Positions 37,711 to 45,749 are shown, numbered from the stretch's first letter. The stretch: 64,000 bases of DNA from Gordoniibacillus chartarius (GCF_042432825.1 NZ_JBHLWN010000038.1:1-64000), one strand, 5' to 3'. Translations and numbers: made by a program. The notes: generated by a model from the sequence alone, not told the origin.

Positions 37711-37719
37711 TCAAGTCAA
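37691..37719 (-). promoter_or_regulatory. promoter of rpoB-rpoC
   Basis: TTGACT (37714-37719), a 17-base spacer and TATTAT (37691-37696) on the minus strand. The -35 lies at the stop codon of the methyltransferase gene. A second weaker A/T-rich site (TTGACG, then TATAAT or TAAAAT with poor spacing) lies further down near 37590-37610. Confidence 0.6.
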
Positions 37720-38340
37720 ACTTTTTCCCTCGCTGTCAACCTCTTGACGAATTGCGCGAAATATTTTATATCCCTTATCCCGGTCCACCTCTTGCACCTC
37801 GCCAAAGATCGACTCCAGCTTCGAGAACGCCGAAGGCGCTCCTTGCTTCTTTTGAATAACGACCCACAGCGATCCGCCAGGCTTCAACACCTCATACGAA
37901 TCAGCAAAAATACGATGAACCGTCTCTTTGCCGGCCCGAATCGGCGGGTTCGTCAGAACAACGTCGAATCGCCGCTCCTTGACTTCCTCCAGCAAATCGC
38001 TCTGCAGCACCGTTACATTCCGGATTCCGTTGCGTTCGGCGTTGCGTTTGGACAGCGCTATCGCCCGCTCGTTAATGTCGACCATCACGACATGACCTTC
38101 ATTCGCCAGCAGCGCTGCCGATAAGCCGATCGGTCCATAGCCGCAGCCAACGTCCAGCACTTCCGAATCAGCCGTCAGCTGCATCGTTTCAATCAGCAGC
38201 CTGCTGCCGAAGTCGACACCTTCTTTGGAAAATACCCCGGCATCCGTAACAAACGATAACGTCCTTCCGCGAAGCTTCGCTTCAATCGTCTGCTCGTCAT
38301 GAGCCACGGCCGGACTCTTCGTATAATAATGATCCCCCAT
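37711..38340 (-). CDS. class I SAM-dependent methyltransferase (RsmC-like, YbxB family)
   Basis: About 209 residues. The SAM-binding motif I VLDVGCGYGPIGLSAALLA and the catalytic NPPIRAGKETVH (NPPxxxGK, as in RsmC/RlmG guanine-N2 rRNA methyltransferases) are clear. It is half the size of E. coli RsmC and lies between rplL and rpoB, as ybxB does in B. subtilis. The ATG at 38340 is about seven bases after AAGGGGG; the ATG two codons earlier is too close. The rRNA target is inferred and not proven for this family. Confidence 0.88.
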   Translation of the reverse strand: MGDHYYTKSPAVAHDEQTIEAKLRGRTLSFVTDAGVFSKEGVDFGSRLLIETMQLTADSEVLDVGCGYGPIGLSAALLANEGHVVMVDINERAIALSKRNAERNGIRNVTVLQSDLLEEVKERRFDVVLTNPPIRAGKETVHRIFADSYEVLKPGGSLWVVIQKKQGAPSAFSKLESIFGEVQEVDRDKGYKIFRAIRQEVDSEGKSLT

Positions 38341-38360
38341 TCCCATACCCCCTTATATGC

Positions 38361-38400
38361 AAAAATGAACCTCTTGCGTTGACAGCCAAGAGGTCCATTC
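38361..38400 (-). terminator. terminator of rplJ-rplL
   Basis: On the minus strand AATGGACCTCTTG, a ten-base loop and CAAGAGGTTCATT form a near-perfect 13-pair stem, followed by TTTGC. It lies 20 bases after the rplL stop and just before the methyltransferase start, so this gene may depend on read-through. Confidence 0.75.
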
Positions 38401-38419
38401 TTATAGGTTCAAAGCGAAA

Positions 38420-38785
38420 TTACTTCACTTCTACAGTTGCGCCAGCTTCAGTCAGCTTAGCTTTGATAGCTTCTGCATCGTCCTTGGAAGTCTTCTCTTT
38501 GATCGGCTTCGGTGCGCCGTCAACGAGGTCCTTCGCTTCTTTCAGGCCGAGGCCTGTGATTTCGCGAACGACTTTGATAACGTTGATTTTGGATGCGCCT
38601 GCGTTCGTCAGGATAACGTCGAACTCAGTTTGCTCAGCAACTTCAGCTGCTGCGCCGCCGCCTGCAACAACAGCTACTGGAGCTGCTGCAGTTACGCCGA
38701 ATTCTTCTTCGATTGCTTTCACGAGATCGTTCAGTTCAAGAACGGTCATGCCTTTAATGGCTTCAAGGATTTGATCTTTAGACAT
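38420..38785 (-). CDS. rplL: 50S ribosomal protein L7/L12
   Basis: A 121-residue stalk protein that recruits translation factors. The N-terminal dimer domain (SKDQILEAIKGMTVLELNDL), the Ala/Gly-rich hinge (about 35-50) and the C-terminal domain ending TEAGATVEVK are complete. It follows rplJ by about 68 bases. Confidence 0.99.
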   Translation of the reverse strand: MSKDQILEAIKGMTVLELNDLVKAIEEEFGVTAAAPVAVVAGGGAAAEVAEQTEFDVILTNAGASKINVIKVVREITGLGLKEAKDLVDGAPKPIKEKTSKDDAEAIKAKLTEAGATVEVK

Positions 38786-38853
38786 TTGTTTAAACCTCCA
38801 TTATTGTTTGTTGTATAACAGTGCAAATCTATACATTCGCCGTCTTCATCGAC

Positions 38854-39366
38854 TTACGCTTCTTGCGCGCCGCCCTCTTGCTTCTCCGCCACGGCTTTAA
38901 CCGCAAGCGCGAAGTTGCGCATAGGAGCTTGGAGCACGCTGAGCAACATGGAGAGCAAACCTTCGCGGGAAGGCAGGTTCGCCAGTGCTTGGATTTGGTC
39001 CAAACCTACGACTTTACCTTCAACTACGCCGCCTTTTACCTTCAGAGCGTCGTTCTTCTTTGCGAAATCCGTCAGGATCTTCGCCGGAGTTACAACGTCG
39101 TCTTTGCAGAACGCGATAGCAGTAGGACCTGTCAGATGCTCATCCAGAGCGGACAGTTCGGCATTCGCCGTTGCACGGCGAGCCAGAGTGTTTTTCAAAA
39201 CTTGGAACTCGACGCCTGCTTCGCGGAGCGACTTACGCAGCTGCGTTACTTGAGCAACAGTCAGGCCGCGGTAGTCGGTAACGATTGTGCAGGAGTAATC
39301 TTTCAGCTTTTCTGTCACTTCAGCGACAGCTTGCGCTTTCTCCTGAAGTACTTTTGCGTTAGGCAC
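38854..39366 (-). CDS. rplJ: 50S ribosomal protein L10
   Basis: A 170-residue stalk base protein that holds L7/L12 dimers. TIVTDYRGLTVAQVTQLRKS and the C-terminal helix ending VKAVAEKQEGGAQEA are typical. The start is a GTG at 39366, six bases after GAGGTG, giving MPNAKVLQEK; the GTG three codons upstream is part of that site. An L10-type leader with a terminator precedes it at 39434-39600. Confidence 0.97.
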   Translation of the reverse strand: MPNAKVLQEKAQAVAEVTEKLKDYSCTIVTDYRGLTVAQVTQLRKSLREAGVEFQVLKNTLARRATANAELSALDEHLTGPTAIAFCKDDVVTPAKILTDFAKKNDALKVKGGVVEGKVVGLDQIQALANLPSREGLLSMLLSVLQAPMRNFALAVKAVAEKQEGGAQEA

Positions 39367-39433
39367 TATAAACACCTCGCTTCTTGTTTAGTACGTTAGC
39401 ATTCCTTATAAATCCCGGCAGGGCCATAAGAAA

Positions 39434-39600
39434 TGCCTTCGTAGACACTACGAAGGCATGATCGGTTACGCTGAAGTTTCTAAGGTGAAACTACGCATCT
39501 ATCATAACACCTCGGCAGGAAATTAAGCTCTTGCAGGAGCACCTGCTGTCTACGGTCTCTTATTCGATTGGACATTACCTAGCAAGGTTAGCATTTCGAA
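39434..39600 (-). promoter_or_regulatory. L10 leader with attenuator hairpin
   Basis: In the 270-base gap before rplJ the minus strand carries GTAGACAGCAGGTGCTCC and then CCTGCCGAGGTG, the core conserved in L10 leaders that bind L10(L12)4. About 60 bases on comes ATGCCTTCGTAG-TGT-CTACGAAGGCAT, a perfect 12-pair hairpin followed by TTTCTTAT, a terminator. The pattern fits autogenous control by attenuation. Confidence 0.7.
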
Positions 39601-39636
39601 CTGACAAAGTCAATCGGAAGTGCTTTCCTGCTTCCA

Positions 39637-40329
39637 TTAGCGCAGGGCAGCTGCGTTGACGCGAACAGCCGGACCCATCGTCGAGCTAACCGCTACGTTC
39701 TTCAGGTATACACCTTTAGCAGCAGCAGGCTTCGCACGGTTCAGAGCGTCGATCAGAGCGCGGAAGTTCTCTTGAAGCTTCTCAGCATCAAAGGACACCT
39801 TGCCGATCGGAGCGTGGATCTGACCCGCTTTGTCGAGACGGTATTCGATTTTACCAGCCTTAATTTCTTGAACGGCCTTCGTTACGTCGAACGTTACAGT
39901 GCCGGCTTTCGGGTTAGGCATAAGACCTTTACCACCGAGCAGACGACCGAGCTTACCCACTTCGCTCATCATATCCGGAGTAGCTACGCAGACGTCGAAG
40001 TCGAACCAGCCTTGTTGAATGCGGTTGATCAGGTCAGCATCGCCGACAAAATCAGCGCCAGCCGCTTCAGCTTCCTTCGCCTTGTCACCTTTCGCGAATA
40101 CGAGAACGCGCTTTGTTTTACCAGTGCCGTGCGGGAGTACGACGACGCCGCGAACGTTCTGGTCTTGTTTTCTCGGATCTACGCCGAGACGGACAGCTAC
40201 GTCGACAGTCTCGTCGAACTTAGCTGTTGCAGCTTTCTTAACGAGCTCAATGGCTTCGTTAGCTTCATATAACGCTTCTGCGTCGATGAGCTTCGCTGCT
40301 TCGCTGTATTTCTTGCCGTGTTTAGCCAT
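39637..40329 (-). CDS. rplA: 50S ribosomal protein L1
   Basis: A 230-residue protein of the L1 stalk, which moves with E-site tRNA. The blocks VAVRLGVDPRKQDQNVRGVV and GKLGRLLGGKGLMPNPKAGT are clear. The ATG of MAKHGKKYSEA at 40329 follows GGAGG; the frame stays open upstream for 28 codons without a family match. It lies 83 bases after rplK. Confidence 0.98.
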   Translation of the reverse strand: MAKHGKKYSEAAKLIDAEALYEANEAIELVKKAATAKFDETVDVAVRLGVDPRKQDQNVRGVVVLPHGTGKTKRVLVFAKGDKAKEAEAAGADFVGDADLINRIQQGWFDFDVCVATPDMMSEVGKLGRLLGGKGLMPNPKAGTVTFDVTKAVQEIKAGKIEYRLDKAGQIHAPIGKVSFDAEKLQENFRALIDALNRAKPAAAKGVYLKNVAVSSTMGPAVRVNAAALR

Positions 40330-40412
40330 GTTGAAGCTCCTCCTTTGTGGTATTAGCGGAATATCCTCCCACTGTTGGCGGAAACGGCCGACGCCGCTCC
40401 GCAGGTATTGCA

Positions 40413-40838
40413 TTAGTCTTCAATAACGACGCCCATGGAACGAGCTGTTCCTTCAACCATGCGCATTGCAGCCTCAACGGATGCAGCGTTCAGGTCAGGC
40501 ATTTTTTGCTCGGCGATCTCGCGAACTTTCGCGCGCTTAATCGTAGCAACCTTCTTCTTGTTCGGTTCGCCGCTGCCCTTATCGATACCAGCAGCTACAC
40601 GAAGCAATACAGCAGCCGGAGGAGTTTTCGTTTCGAATGTGAACGAACGGTCTTCGAAAACGGAAATTACAACCGGAATGATCAGACCTGCTTGATCCGC
40701 TGTGCGAGCATTGAATTCTTTACAGAACGCCATGATATTCACACCAGCTTGACCGAGTGCAGGACCGATTGGCGGAGCTGGGTTCGCTTTACCAGCAGGA
40801 ACTTGCAGCTTAACCATCTTAATTACCTTCTTAGCCAT
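40413..40838 (-). CDS. rplK: 50S ribosomal protein L11
   Basis: A 141-residue protein of the GTPase-associated centre, the target of thiostrepton and needed for the stringent response. AKKVIKMVKLQVPAGKANPA and PPIGPALGQAGVNIMAFCKE are hallmark segments. The ATG at 40838 lies eight bases after AAGGAGG. A CAACCGC..GCGGTTG hairpin (about 40882-40911) lies in the gap after nusG. Confidence 0.98.
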   Translation of the reverse strand: MAKKVIKMVKLQVPAGKANPAPPIGPALGQAGVNIMAFCKEFNARTADQAGLIIPVVISVFEDRSFTFETKTPPAAVLLRVAAGIDKGSGEPNKKKVATIKRAKVREIAEQKMPDLNAASVEAAMRMVEGTARSMGVVIED

Positions 40839-40929
40839 GTCAGACACCTCCTTGCCGTAGTGTGGTCCGAACTACTCCATAACAACCGCGCGCCGTGTGT
40901 CGCAGCGGTTGCCGTGCCGATCCGAAGAT

Positions 40930-41463
40930 CTACACTTTCTCCACTTGACCGAAATCAAGCTCAACCGGAGTCTCGCGACCGAACATGTTGACGTGCACCT
41001 TCAGCTTATGCTTGTCTGCGATGATATCTTCTACCGTACCGACGAAATTCGCGAACGGCCCGACCTTCACGCGCACAGTATCTTTGAGTTCGAAGTCGAT
41101 CTTCGGCTTCGGCTCTTCAATACCCATATGCTTCAGAATACCTTCAACTTCTTCCGGTAGCAACGCCGTCGGTTTCGAGCCAGAGCCCGTCGACCCGACG
41201 AATCCCGTTACGCCCGGGGTGTTGCGCACAACATACCACGAATCGTCCGTTTGAATCATTTCCACGAGAACGTATCCGGGGTAAACCTTGCGAGACACGG
41301 TCTTCCGCTTCCCGTCCTTGTTCACCACTTCATCTTCCGTCGGCACGAGCACGCGGAAAATTTTGTCCTGCATTTCCATCGATTCAACGCGTCGTTCCAA
41401 GTTCGTCTTGACCTTGTTCTCATACCCGGAATAGGTATGCACGACGTACCATCTCTTCTCCAT
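40930..41463 (-). CDS. nusG: transcription antitermination/pausing factor NusG
   Basis: About 177 residues: an NGN domain (EKRWYVVHTYSGYENKVKTN) and a C-terminal KOW domain (TVRVKVGPFANFVGTVEDII). NusG binds RNA polymerase and couples it to Rho or the ribosome. The ATG at 41463 gives the family N-terminus, but GGGGGA lies only about eight bases before an in-frame GTG at 41475, which may be the real start. It follows secE by about 27 bases. Confidence 0.97.
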   Translation of the reverse strand: MEKRWYVVHTYSGYENKVKTNLERRVESMEMQDKIFRVLVPTEDEVVNKDGKRKTVSRKVYPGYVLVEMIQTDDSWYVVRNTPGVTGFVGSTGSGSKPTALLPEEVEGILKHMGIEEPKPKIDFELKDTVRVKVGPFANFVGTVEDIIADKHKLKVHVNMFGRETPVELDFGQVEKV

Positions 41464-41490
41464 TTCGGCAGTCACCAAATCGTCCCCCAG

Positions 41491-41703
41491 TTACTTAATA
41501 AACAGGCGAACAAGCTCGGAGATCCCAAGGTCCAGCACGTAGAAGTATACGGTGACGATGGCTACGGTGATCAAAACCACGAGCGTGTAGCTGATGAGTT
41601 CTTTCCGGCTAGGCCACTTGACCTTCTTGAGTTCGCCCCAAGCATCGCCAAAGAACGAGAACGTGGAGCCGAAGCTCTGTTTCATCTTAGCTAAGAAAGC
41701 CAC
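41491..41703 (-). CDS. secE: preprotein translocase subunit SecE
   Basis: A 70-residue single-span protein that clamps SecY. The amphipathic segment FFGDAWGELKKVKWPSRKEL (about 18-37) and one transmembrane helix (about 39-58) are typical of the short Gram-positive form. It follows rpmGB by 14 bases and precedes nusG, as usual. Confidence 0.96.
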   Translation of the reverse strand: MAFLAKMKQSFGSTFSFFGDAWGELKKVKWPSRKELISYTLVVLITVAIVTVYFYVLDLGISELVRLFIK

Positions 41704-41717
41704 GAACTACACCTCTC

Positions 41718-41867
41718 TTATCTGGTTTCCCGATGAGCGGTATGAGCGTTGCAGAATCTGCAGAACTTCTTCAGCTCGATACGATCCGGATTGTTGCGCT
41801 TGTTCTTCATAGTCGTGTAATTGCGTTGCTTGCAGTCCGTGCATGCCATTGTGATGATGACCCGCAT
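41718..41867 (-). CDS. rpmG: 50S ribosomal protein L33, zinc type
   Basis: A 49-residue protein found by translating the minus strand: MRVIITMACTDCKQRNYTTM to the C-terminal RFCNAHTAHRETR. Cys9, Cys12, Cys36 and Cys39 bind zinc. GGAGG lies eight bases before the ATG at 41867. First gene of rpmG-secE-nusG, as in Bacillales. The B. subtilis copy at this place is called rpmGB. Confidence 0.96.
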   Translation of the reverse strand: MRVIITMACTDCKQRNYTTMKNKRNNPDRIELKKFCRFCNAHTAHRETR

Positions 41868-41953
41868 GATGTACACCTCCCGATAGAACCTTAAAGAGTA
41901 CCCTATATCAAGAAAAAAGCATACCTAGGCAAATTTTTAGGGTTACCCGAATT

Positions 41954-41982
41954 ACTTTACCACAGGGGCGTAGCTGTGTCAA
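41954..41982 (-). promoter_or_regulatory. promoter of rpmG-secE-nusG
   Basis: A perfect TTGACA (41977-41982), a 17-base spacer and TAAAGT (41954-41959) on the minus strand, giving a leader of about 80 bases before rpmG. Confidence 0.65.
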
Positions 41983-42264
41983 GAAAACTTCCGGCTTGCG
42001 TGCAGCCTGTGAGCTCGGCGCCGCAGCCGCCGCGCCACGTGCAATAACCCCATTATGGACGGTATATGCGAAGTCTAAACCCAAATTTTGAAAATAGTAC
42101 GGTGCGTCCGCAGGGTTCGATATTCCCACAAAAATTACAGCATTGGCAGCAAGTACATCTTTTACTGAAGCCACAAATCGGTATTGTCCTCGGAACGGGT
42201 AATCAGCTCCGGTGACATTAGCAGAAGCCGAAAGCTCGCAGACGGGGAACCGAGCCTCGGTCAA
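41983..42264 (-). pseudogene. possible gene remnant on the minus strand
   Basis: A frame without stop runs from about 42264 to 41908. Its first part looks like real protein (EARFPVCELSASANV, YRFVASVKDVLAANAVIFVG, DFAYTVHNGVIARG), but the end runs through the rpmG promoter and has no normal protein features. Its first ATG is not preceded by a binding site. Upstream, other frames give short protein-like pieces such as KFAGCKVYVEIAIDE and then a stop. I recognise no family. It may be a decayed gene. Confidence 0.25.
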
Positions 42265-42873
42265 GCCGGGCAGATCCGGGCGTCTTCCTATTCATCGATC
42301 GCGATTTCCACGTACACCTTGCATCCGGCAAACTTCTGTGTGAGCATCCTCTATTGTGCAGTATCGATGACGTTATCGAATAGCGTTCCACGAAGGCTTT
42401 ATTTTTCAGTTCCAGCATGCCTTCTGTAAAATAACGGTTTCTCGGGGTCCTAATTTGAAGCAAAACCAGCAATCCCGCCGATTTCAGCCACATACCAACA
42501 ACATAACTCCCTGAAAATCCGTTATCCCACCCAAAACCTGCGCAACCTAACAAATAAGCACCCCACAGACCGCTATTTGCTCCGCCAAATCCCCCCCCTC
42601 AATCATTTTGCACAATGCCCAATTACTAGCACCAAGGTCACGCAACGCCGCTTAGCGCTTAGCTAGGAGGATCCACGCGAATGGCGATCTCTAAGCCTCC
42701 CTGCATCTTTACTACCGTTGCTCCCGCAAGCTCTTGCCTCAAAATCGCGGGTTCCACTGCGCTTCACACCATAAACCCGCTACACGCAGCCAATTGCCCG
42801 CGACCATGCCCCCGGCATCGACCGTTGAACACTAACTTGGACTGTACCATCACCAATGCACAACCAATAGCAA

Positions 42874-43023
42874 CAGCACCAGCACCAGCACCAGCACCAG
42901 TACCAGCATCAGCACCAGTACCAGCATCAGCACCAGCATCAGCATCAGCATCAGCATCAGCACCAGCACCAGCATCAGCATCAGCACCAGCACCAGCACC
43001 AGCATCAGCACCAGCATCAGCAC
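42874..43023. repeat. CAGCAC/CAGCAT hexanucleotide repeat
   Basis: About 25 hexamer units over 150 bases, written on the plus strand as CAGCAC, CAGCAT or CAGTAC. The repeat leaves frames open on both strands (Ala-Pro-Ser-Ala on plus; Gly-Ala-Asp-Ala and Leu-Val-Leu-Met on minus). Confidence 0.85.
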
Positions 43024-43108
43024 CTTCAATGTCACCGCAGCCGGAGCACCAGCCCCACCGACAACGCCATAACAGCCAACATCGCCCGCACCATTTCCGC
43101 CAAAATAT

Positions 43109-43147
43109 AAAAAAAACACCCCACACGTATGTCGGATGTTTTTTTTA
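43109..43147 (-). terminator. terminator of sigH
   Basis: AACATCCGACA, a four-base loop and TGTGGGGTGTT pair with one mismatch and one G-U, flanked by runs of A and T, so it could work in both directions. The sigH stop codon (43145-43147) lies at its edge. Confidence 0.65.
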
Positions 43148-43789
43148 TAAATCGCGTATTTCAAGATATCTTTCCAGTTTCCGCTTTACCCGCTGCAGCG
43201 CGTTATCGATCGATTTCACGTGGCGGTCAAGATCGACGGCGATCTCTTGATAGGAGCGCCCATCCAGGTACAACATCAGCACCCGGCGTTCGAGATCGCT
43301 GAGAATCTCGCCCATCTTGTCCTCCAAGCCGCTGAATTCCTCTTGATTAATAATCAGCTCTTCCGGATCGGTTACACGCGAACCGCAAATGACGTCCAGC
43401 AATGTCCGGTCGGAATCTTCATCATAAATCGGTTTATCCAATGATACGTATGAGTTCAAAGGAATGTGCTTCTGCCGCGTTGCCGTCTTGATCGCTGTAA
43501 TGATCTGGCGCGTAATGCACAGCTCGGCGAACGCCTTGAACGATGCCTGCTTGTCTCCGCGGAAATCGCGAATGGACTTGTACAGGCCGATCATGCCTTC
43601 TTGGACGATGTCTTCGCGGTCGGCGCCTATCAAGAAATAGGACCGTGCCTTGGCGCGAACGAAATTCTTGTACTTGTTGATCAAGTACTCGAGCGCTTCG
43701 CTGTTGCCTTCACGGACTGCGTCGACGATGTCTTCGTCTGTCTTGAGGTCATAATCGAACATTCTCAACTCTTTGAGGTCGACGCTCAC
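43145..43789 (-). CDS. sigH: RNA polymerase sigma-H factor
   Basis: A 214-residue sigma-70-family factor that directs early stationary-phase and sporulation genes in Bacillus. Region 2 (NKYKNFVRAKARSYFLIGAD and EDIVQEGMIGLYKSIRDF) and region 4 helix-turn-helix (LDGRSYQEIAVDLDRHVKSI) are complete. The start is a GTG at 43789 with GGAGGG eight bases upstream, giving MSVDLKELRMFDYDL; the open frame upstream has no family match. A sigma-A promoter lies at 43860-43889. Confidence 0.97.
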   Translation of the reverse strand: MSVDLKELRMFDYDLKTDEDIVDAVREGNSEALEYLINKYKNFVRAKARSYFLIGADREDIVQEGMIGLYKSIRDFRGDKQASFKAFAELCITRQIITAIKTATRQKHIPLNSYVSLDKPIYDEDSDRTLLDVICGSRVTDPEELIINQEEFSGLEDKMGEILSDLERRVLMLYLDGRSYQEIAVDLDRHVKSIDNALQRVKRKLERYLEIRDL

Positions 43790-43859
43790 TAGCTTATCCC
43801 TCCGGCCGCAAACTACCCGAGCACTGAAACATGCTTTCCGCTGTTGCAAGGATAGGACT

Positions 43860-43889
43860 AGTATACCGTATGATCTCAAAGACCGTCAA
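43860..43889 (-). promoter_or_regulatory. sigma-A promoter of sigH
   Basis: TTGACG (43884-43889), an 18-base spacer and TATACT (43860-43865) on the minus strand. The leader is about 65 bases. Confidence 0.6.
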
Positions 43890-43934
43890 CGGGGAAGCCC
43901 GCCAATTCTAGCATTTGGAGAGGTTTCCTGACTT

Positions 43935-44456
43935 TTAGGGGAGGTTTTCGCCCCTGCGCATTTTTTCCAGCTTGTCCAGCAAATCGGATTTAATCCGGTT
44001 GTCCAGCGTATGCCGCCCGGTAGTGGTCGGACGATGAATGCGCTGCTGGATTTCTCTGCGATTTTGCACAATTCTCGTGTAGAGCTCACTGGCGGATAAT
44101 CGGTAAGCCCCTTTGCCGAAAATGACATGCTGCTCGATCATATCCGAAGTGGCGACGGTTATTTGACGGCGGCGGCCGATAAGCTCCGTTACAAGCCGCT
44201 CGATCAGCTCGTCCGCCGTCTCCTTCTCTTTCGTATACAGCACGCGCAGCCGGCTCTGCCGATATTCTTTGCCGAGTCCGGGCACCTGGTAGGCGTCAAA
44301 AACAAGATATACCTTGAATCCGGAGTAAGCCTGGTACTCGGCCAGCATATCGATGAGCCTGTCGCGCGCATCCTCGAGGCTGATGTCGCGCAGCTTCTGC
44401 AAGGAGGGCCAAGCGCCGATAATATTGTAGCCGTCGACGATCAGGACCTGTTCCAT
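43935..44456 (-). CDS. rae1: NYN-domain ribonuclease YacP/Rae1
   Basis: A 173-residue PIN/NYN-fold protein. ILIVDGYNIIGAW-type opening (QVLIVDGYNIIGAW, 3-16), LVFDAYQVPG (51-60 region), TADELIERLV and TVATSDMIEQ supply the acidic residues of a PIN-like nuclease. The B. subtilis orthologue Rae1 cleaves mRNA in the ribosomal A site. It lies 15 bases after rlmB and before sigH, the conserved order. The binding site is weak (GGCCGGGA). Confidence 0.9.
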   Translation of the reverse strand: MEQVLIVDGYNIIGAWPSLQKLRDISLEDARDRLIDMLAEYQAYSGFKVYLVFDAYQVPGLGKEYRQSRLRVLYTKEKETADELIERLVTELIGRRRQITVATSDMIEQHVIFGKGAYRLSASELYTRIVQNRREIQQRIHRPTTTGRHTLDNRIKSDLLDKLEKMRRGENLP

Positions 44457-44471
44457 ATTCCCGGCCGCCGG

Positions 44472-45215
44472 TCAGCTGCGATGCCGCTGGCGCACGACCT
44501 CATACATCAGCACGCCCGCAGCGACGGACGCATTCAAGGAATTGAGCTGCCCGAACATCGGCAGCTTGACGAGGAAATCGCAGGACTCCTTAATCAAGCG
44601 GCCTACTCCCTTAGCTTCATTGCCGATTACGACGGCGATAGGAATCTTGAAGTCCGTATCGTACACCTGCTGCTTCGCAGCGACATCCGTACCCGCAATC
44701 CATACGCCCTTCTTCTTCAAATCTTCAATCGTTTGAGCCAGATTCGTCACCCGGGCGACCGGGACATACTCGACGGCGCCCGCCGACGTCTTCGACACCG
44801 TGGCGGTCAAGCCGACGGAACGCCGCTTCGGAATAATAACGCCGTGCACGCCCGTGCACTCGGCGGTACGCAGGATCGAGCCGAGGTTATGCGGATCCTC
44901 GATCTCGTCGAGCAGCAGCAGGAACGGAGCTTCCCCTTTGGCCGCGGCACGCTCCAGAATTTCGTCCACTTCCGCGTACCGGTAAGCGGCTACCTGTGCA
45001 ACAACGCCTTGGTGCTGCATATTGTCCGTCATCTGGTCAAGCTTGCGCTTGTCCACGAACTGGACGACGATCCCATGCGACTTGGCCTCGGCAGCGATCG
45101 GCTGCGCGAGATGCTTTTGGGCGTTCTCGGCGATCCAGATTTTATTGATCGTACGGCCGGATTTGAGAGCTTCCAGTACGGAGTGCTTTCCGCCGATATA
45201 TTCTTCATCTGCCAT
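44472..45215 (-). CDS. rlmB: 23S rRNA (guanosine(2251)-2'-O)-methyltransferase RlmB
   Basis: A 247-residue SPOUT-class methyltransferase. The N-terminal substrate-binding domain (EYIGGKHSVLEALKSGRTIN) is followed by the knot motifs LDEIEDPHNLGSILRTAECT, VIGNEAKGVGRLIKESC and the C-terminal LNSLNASVAAGVLMYE. The ATG of MADEEYIGG at 45215 follows GGGAGG by ten bases; the frame stays open 48 codons further upstream without a family match. It almost touches mrnC (two bases). Confidence 0.96.
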   Translation of the reverse strand: MADEEYIGGKHSVLEALKSGRTINKIWIAENAQKHLAQPIAAEAKSHGIVVQFVDKRKLDQMTDNMQHQGVVAQVAAYRYAEVDEILERAAAKGEAPFLLLLDEIEDPHNLGSILRTAECTGVHGVIIPKRRSVGLTATVSKTSAGAVEYVPVARVTNLAQTIEDLKKKGVWIAGTDVAAKQQVYDTDFKIPIAVVIGNEAKGVGRLIKESCDFLVKLPMFGQLNSLNASVAAGVLMYEVVRQRHRS

Positions 45216-45217
45216 GC

Positions 45218-45745
45218 TTACAATTCCTCCCGGCGCTTCGTCTCCGCGGCAGAGTCCGGCAGTCCGGACTCCCGCTCCGCCGGCGGTTCGATGACCAGCT
45301 CGGCGAGACGGCGCAGCCTTGCGTAATCTTGCTTGTAATACAAATATCCGAGCAAACATTCGAAAGCGGTGCTGTGCCTGTAATCCAAAATATCGGTGTT
45401 CCGCGGCGACGAGCCGGACTTCGCGTTACGCCCCCGCTTGACGATGTCGCGTTCTTCTTCGCTCAGCTCCGGCATGAGCCGCTGCAGCGCGGCGGCCTGC
45501 GCTTTCGCCGAGACGAACCGCGTCGACTGCCGGTGCAGGTGGTTCGGCCGGTGATTCGTCTGCGAGATGACGTATTGCCTCACGAACACCTCGAAGACGG
45601 CGTCGCCGATATACGCGAGAACGAGCGGATTCAGCTGTGCGGGGTCGCGGGACGGCGGGTAAAGGAACAACGAGCTGTCCATAGCCATCTCCATCTCTGT
45701 CCCCGCTCCCGGCCGTTCCGCGGCGGGATGATCTAAATTGTCCAT
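45218..45745 (-). CDS. mrnC: Mini-ribonuclease III MrnC
   Basis: A compact RNase III-like enzyme (about 175 residues, or 158 from an internal ATG at 45694) that matures 23S rRNA ends in Bacillus and lacks the double-strand-RNA-binding domain. The catalytic block NPLVLAYIGDAVFEVFVRQY and the second acidic helix EERDIVKRGRNAKSG..STAFECLLGYLYY are present. The first ATG lies only one base after AGGAG, so the downstream ATG, after GGGAGCGGGG, may be the true start. It follows cysS by four bases. Confidence 0.93.
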   Translation of the reverse strand: MDNLDHPAAERPGAGTEMEMAMDSSLFLYPPSRDPAQLNPLVLAYIGDAVFEVFVRQYVISQTNHRPNHLHRQSTRFVSAKAQAAALQRLMPELSEEERDIVKRGRNAKSGSSPRNTDILDYRHSTAFECLLGYLYYKQDYARLRRLAELVIEPPAERESGLPDSAAETKRREEL

Positions 45746-45749
45746 ACTC

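Larger units (their letters stand above)
41868..43144. other. 1.3 kb spacer between rpmG and sigH
   Basis: No certain gene. It holds the rpmG promoter, a 118-codon minus-strand reading frame of unclear status (41908-42264) with gene-like fragments in shifted frames before it (to about 42450), a stretch of nothing recognisable (42450-42680), the hexanucleotide repeat (42874-43023) and the sigH terminator (43109-43147). In B. subtilis sigH and rpmGB lie close together, so this spacer is an expansion. Confidence 0.6.

Noticed and set aside
42874..43023. CRISPR array
   Set aside because: The units are six bases long and contiguous, with no unique spacers and no cas genes.
42681..43250. Plus-strand frame of 189 codons with AGGAGG upstream
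   Set aside because: Most of it is the hexamer repeat and its end is antisense to sigH; the non-repeat parts look random. Kept as a remark in the repeat finding.
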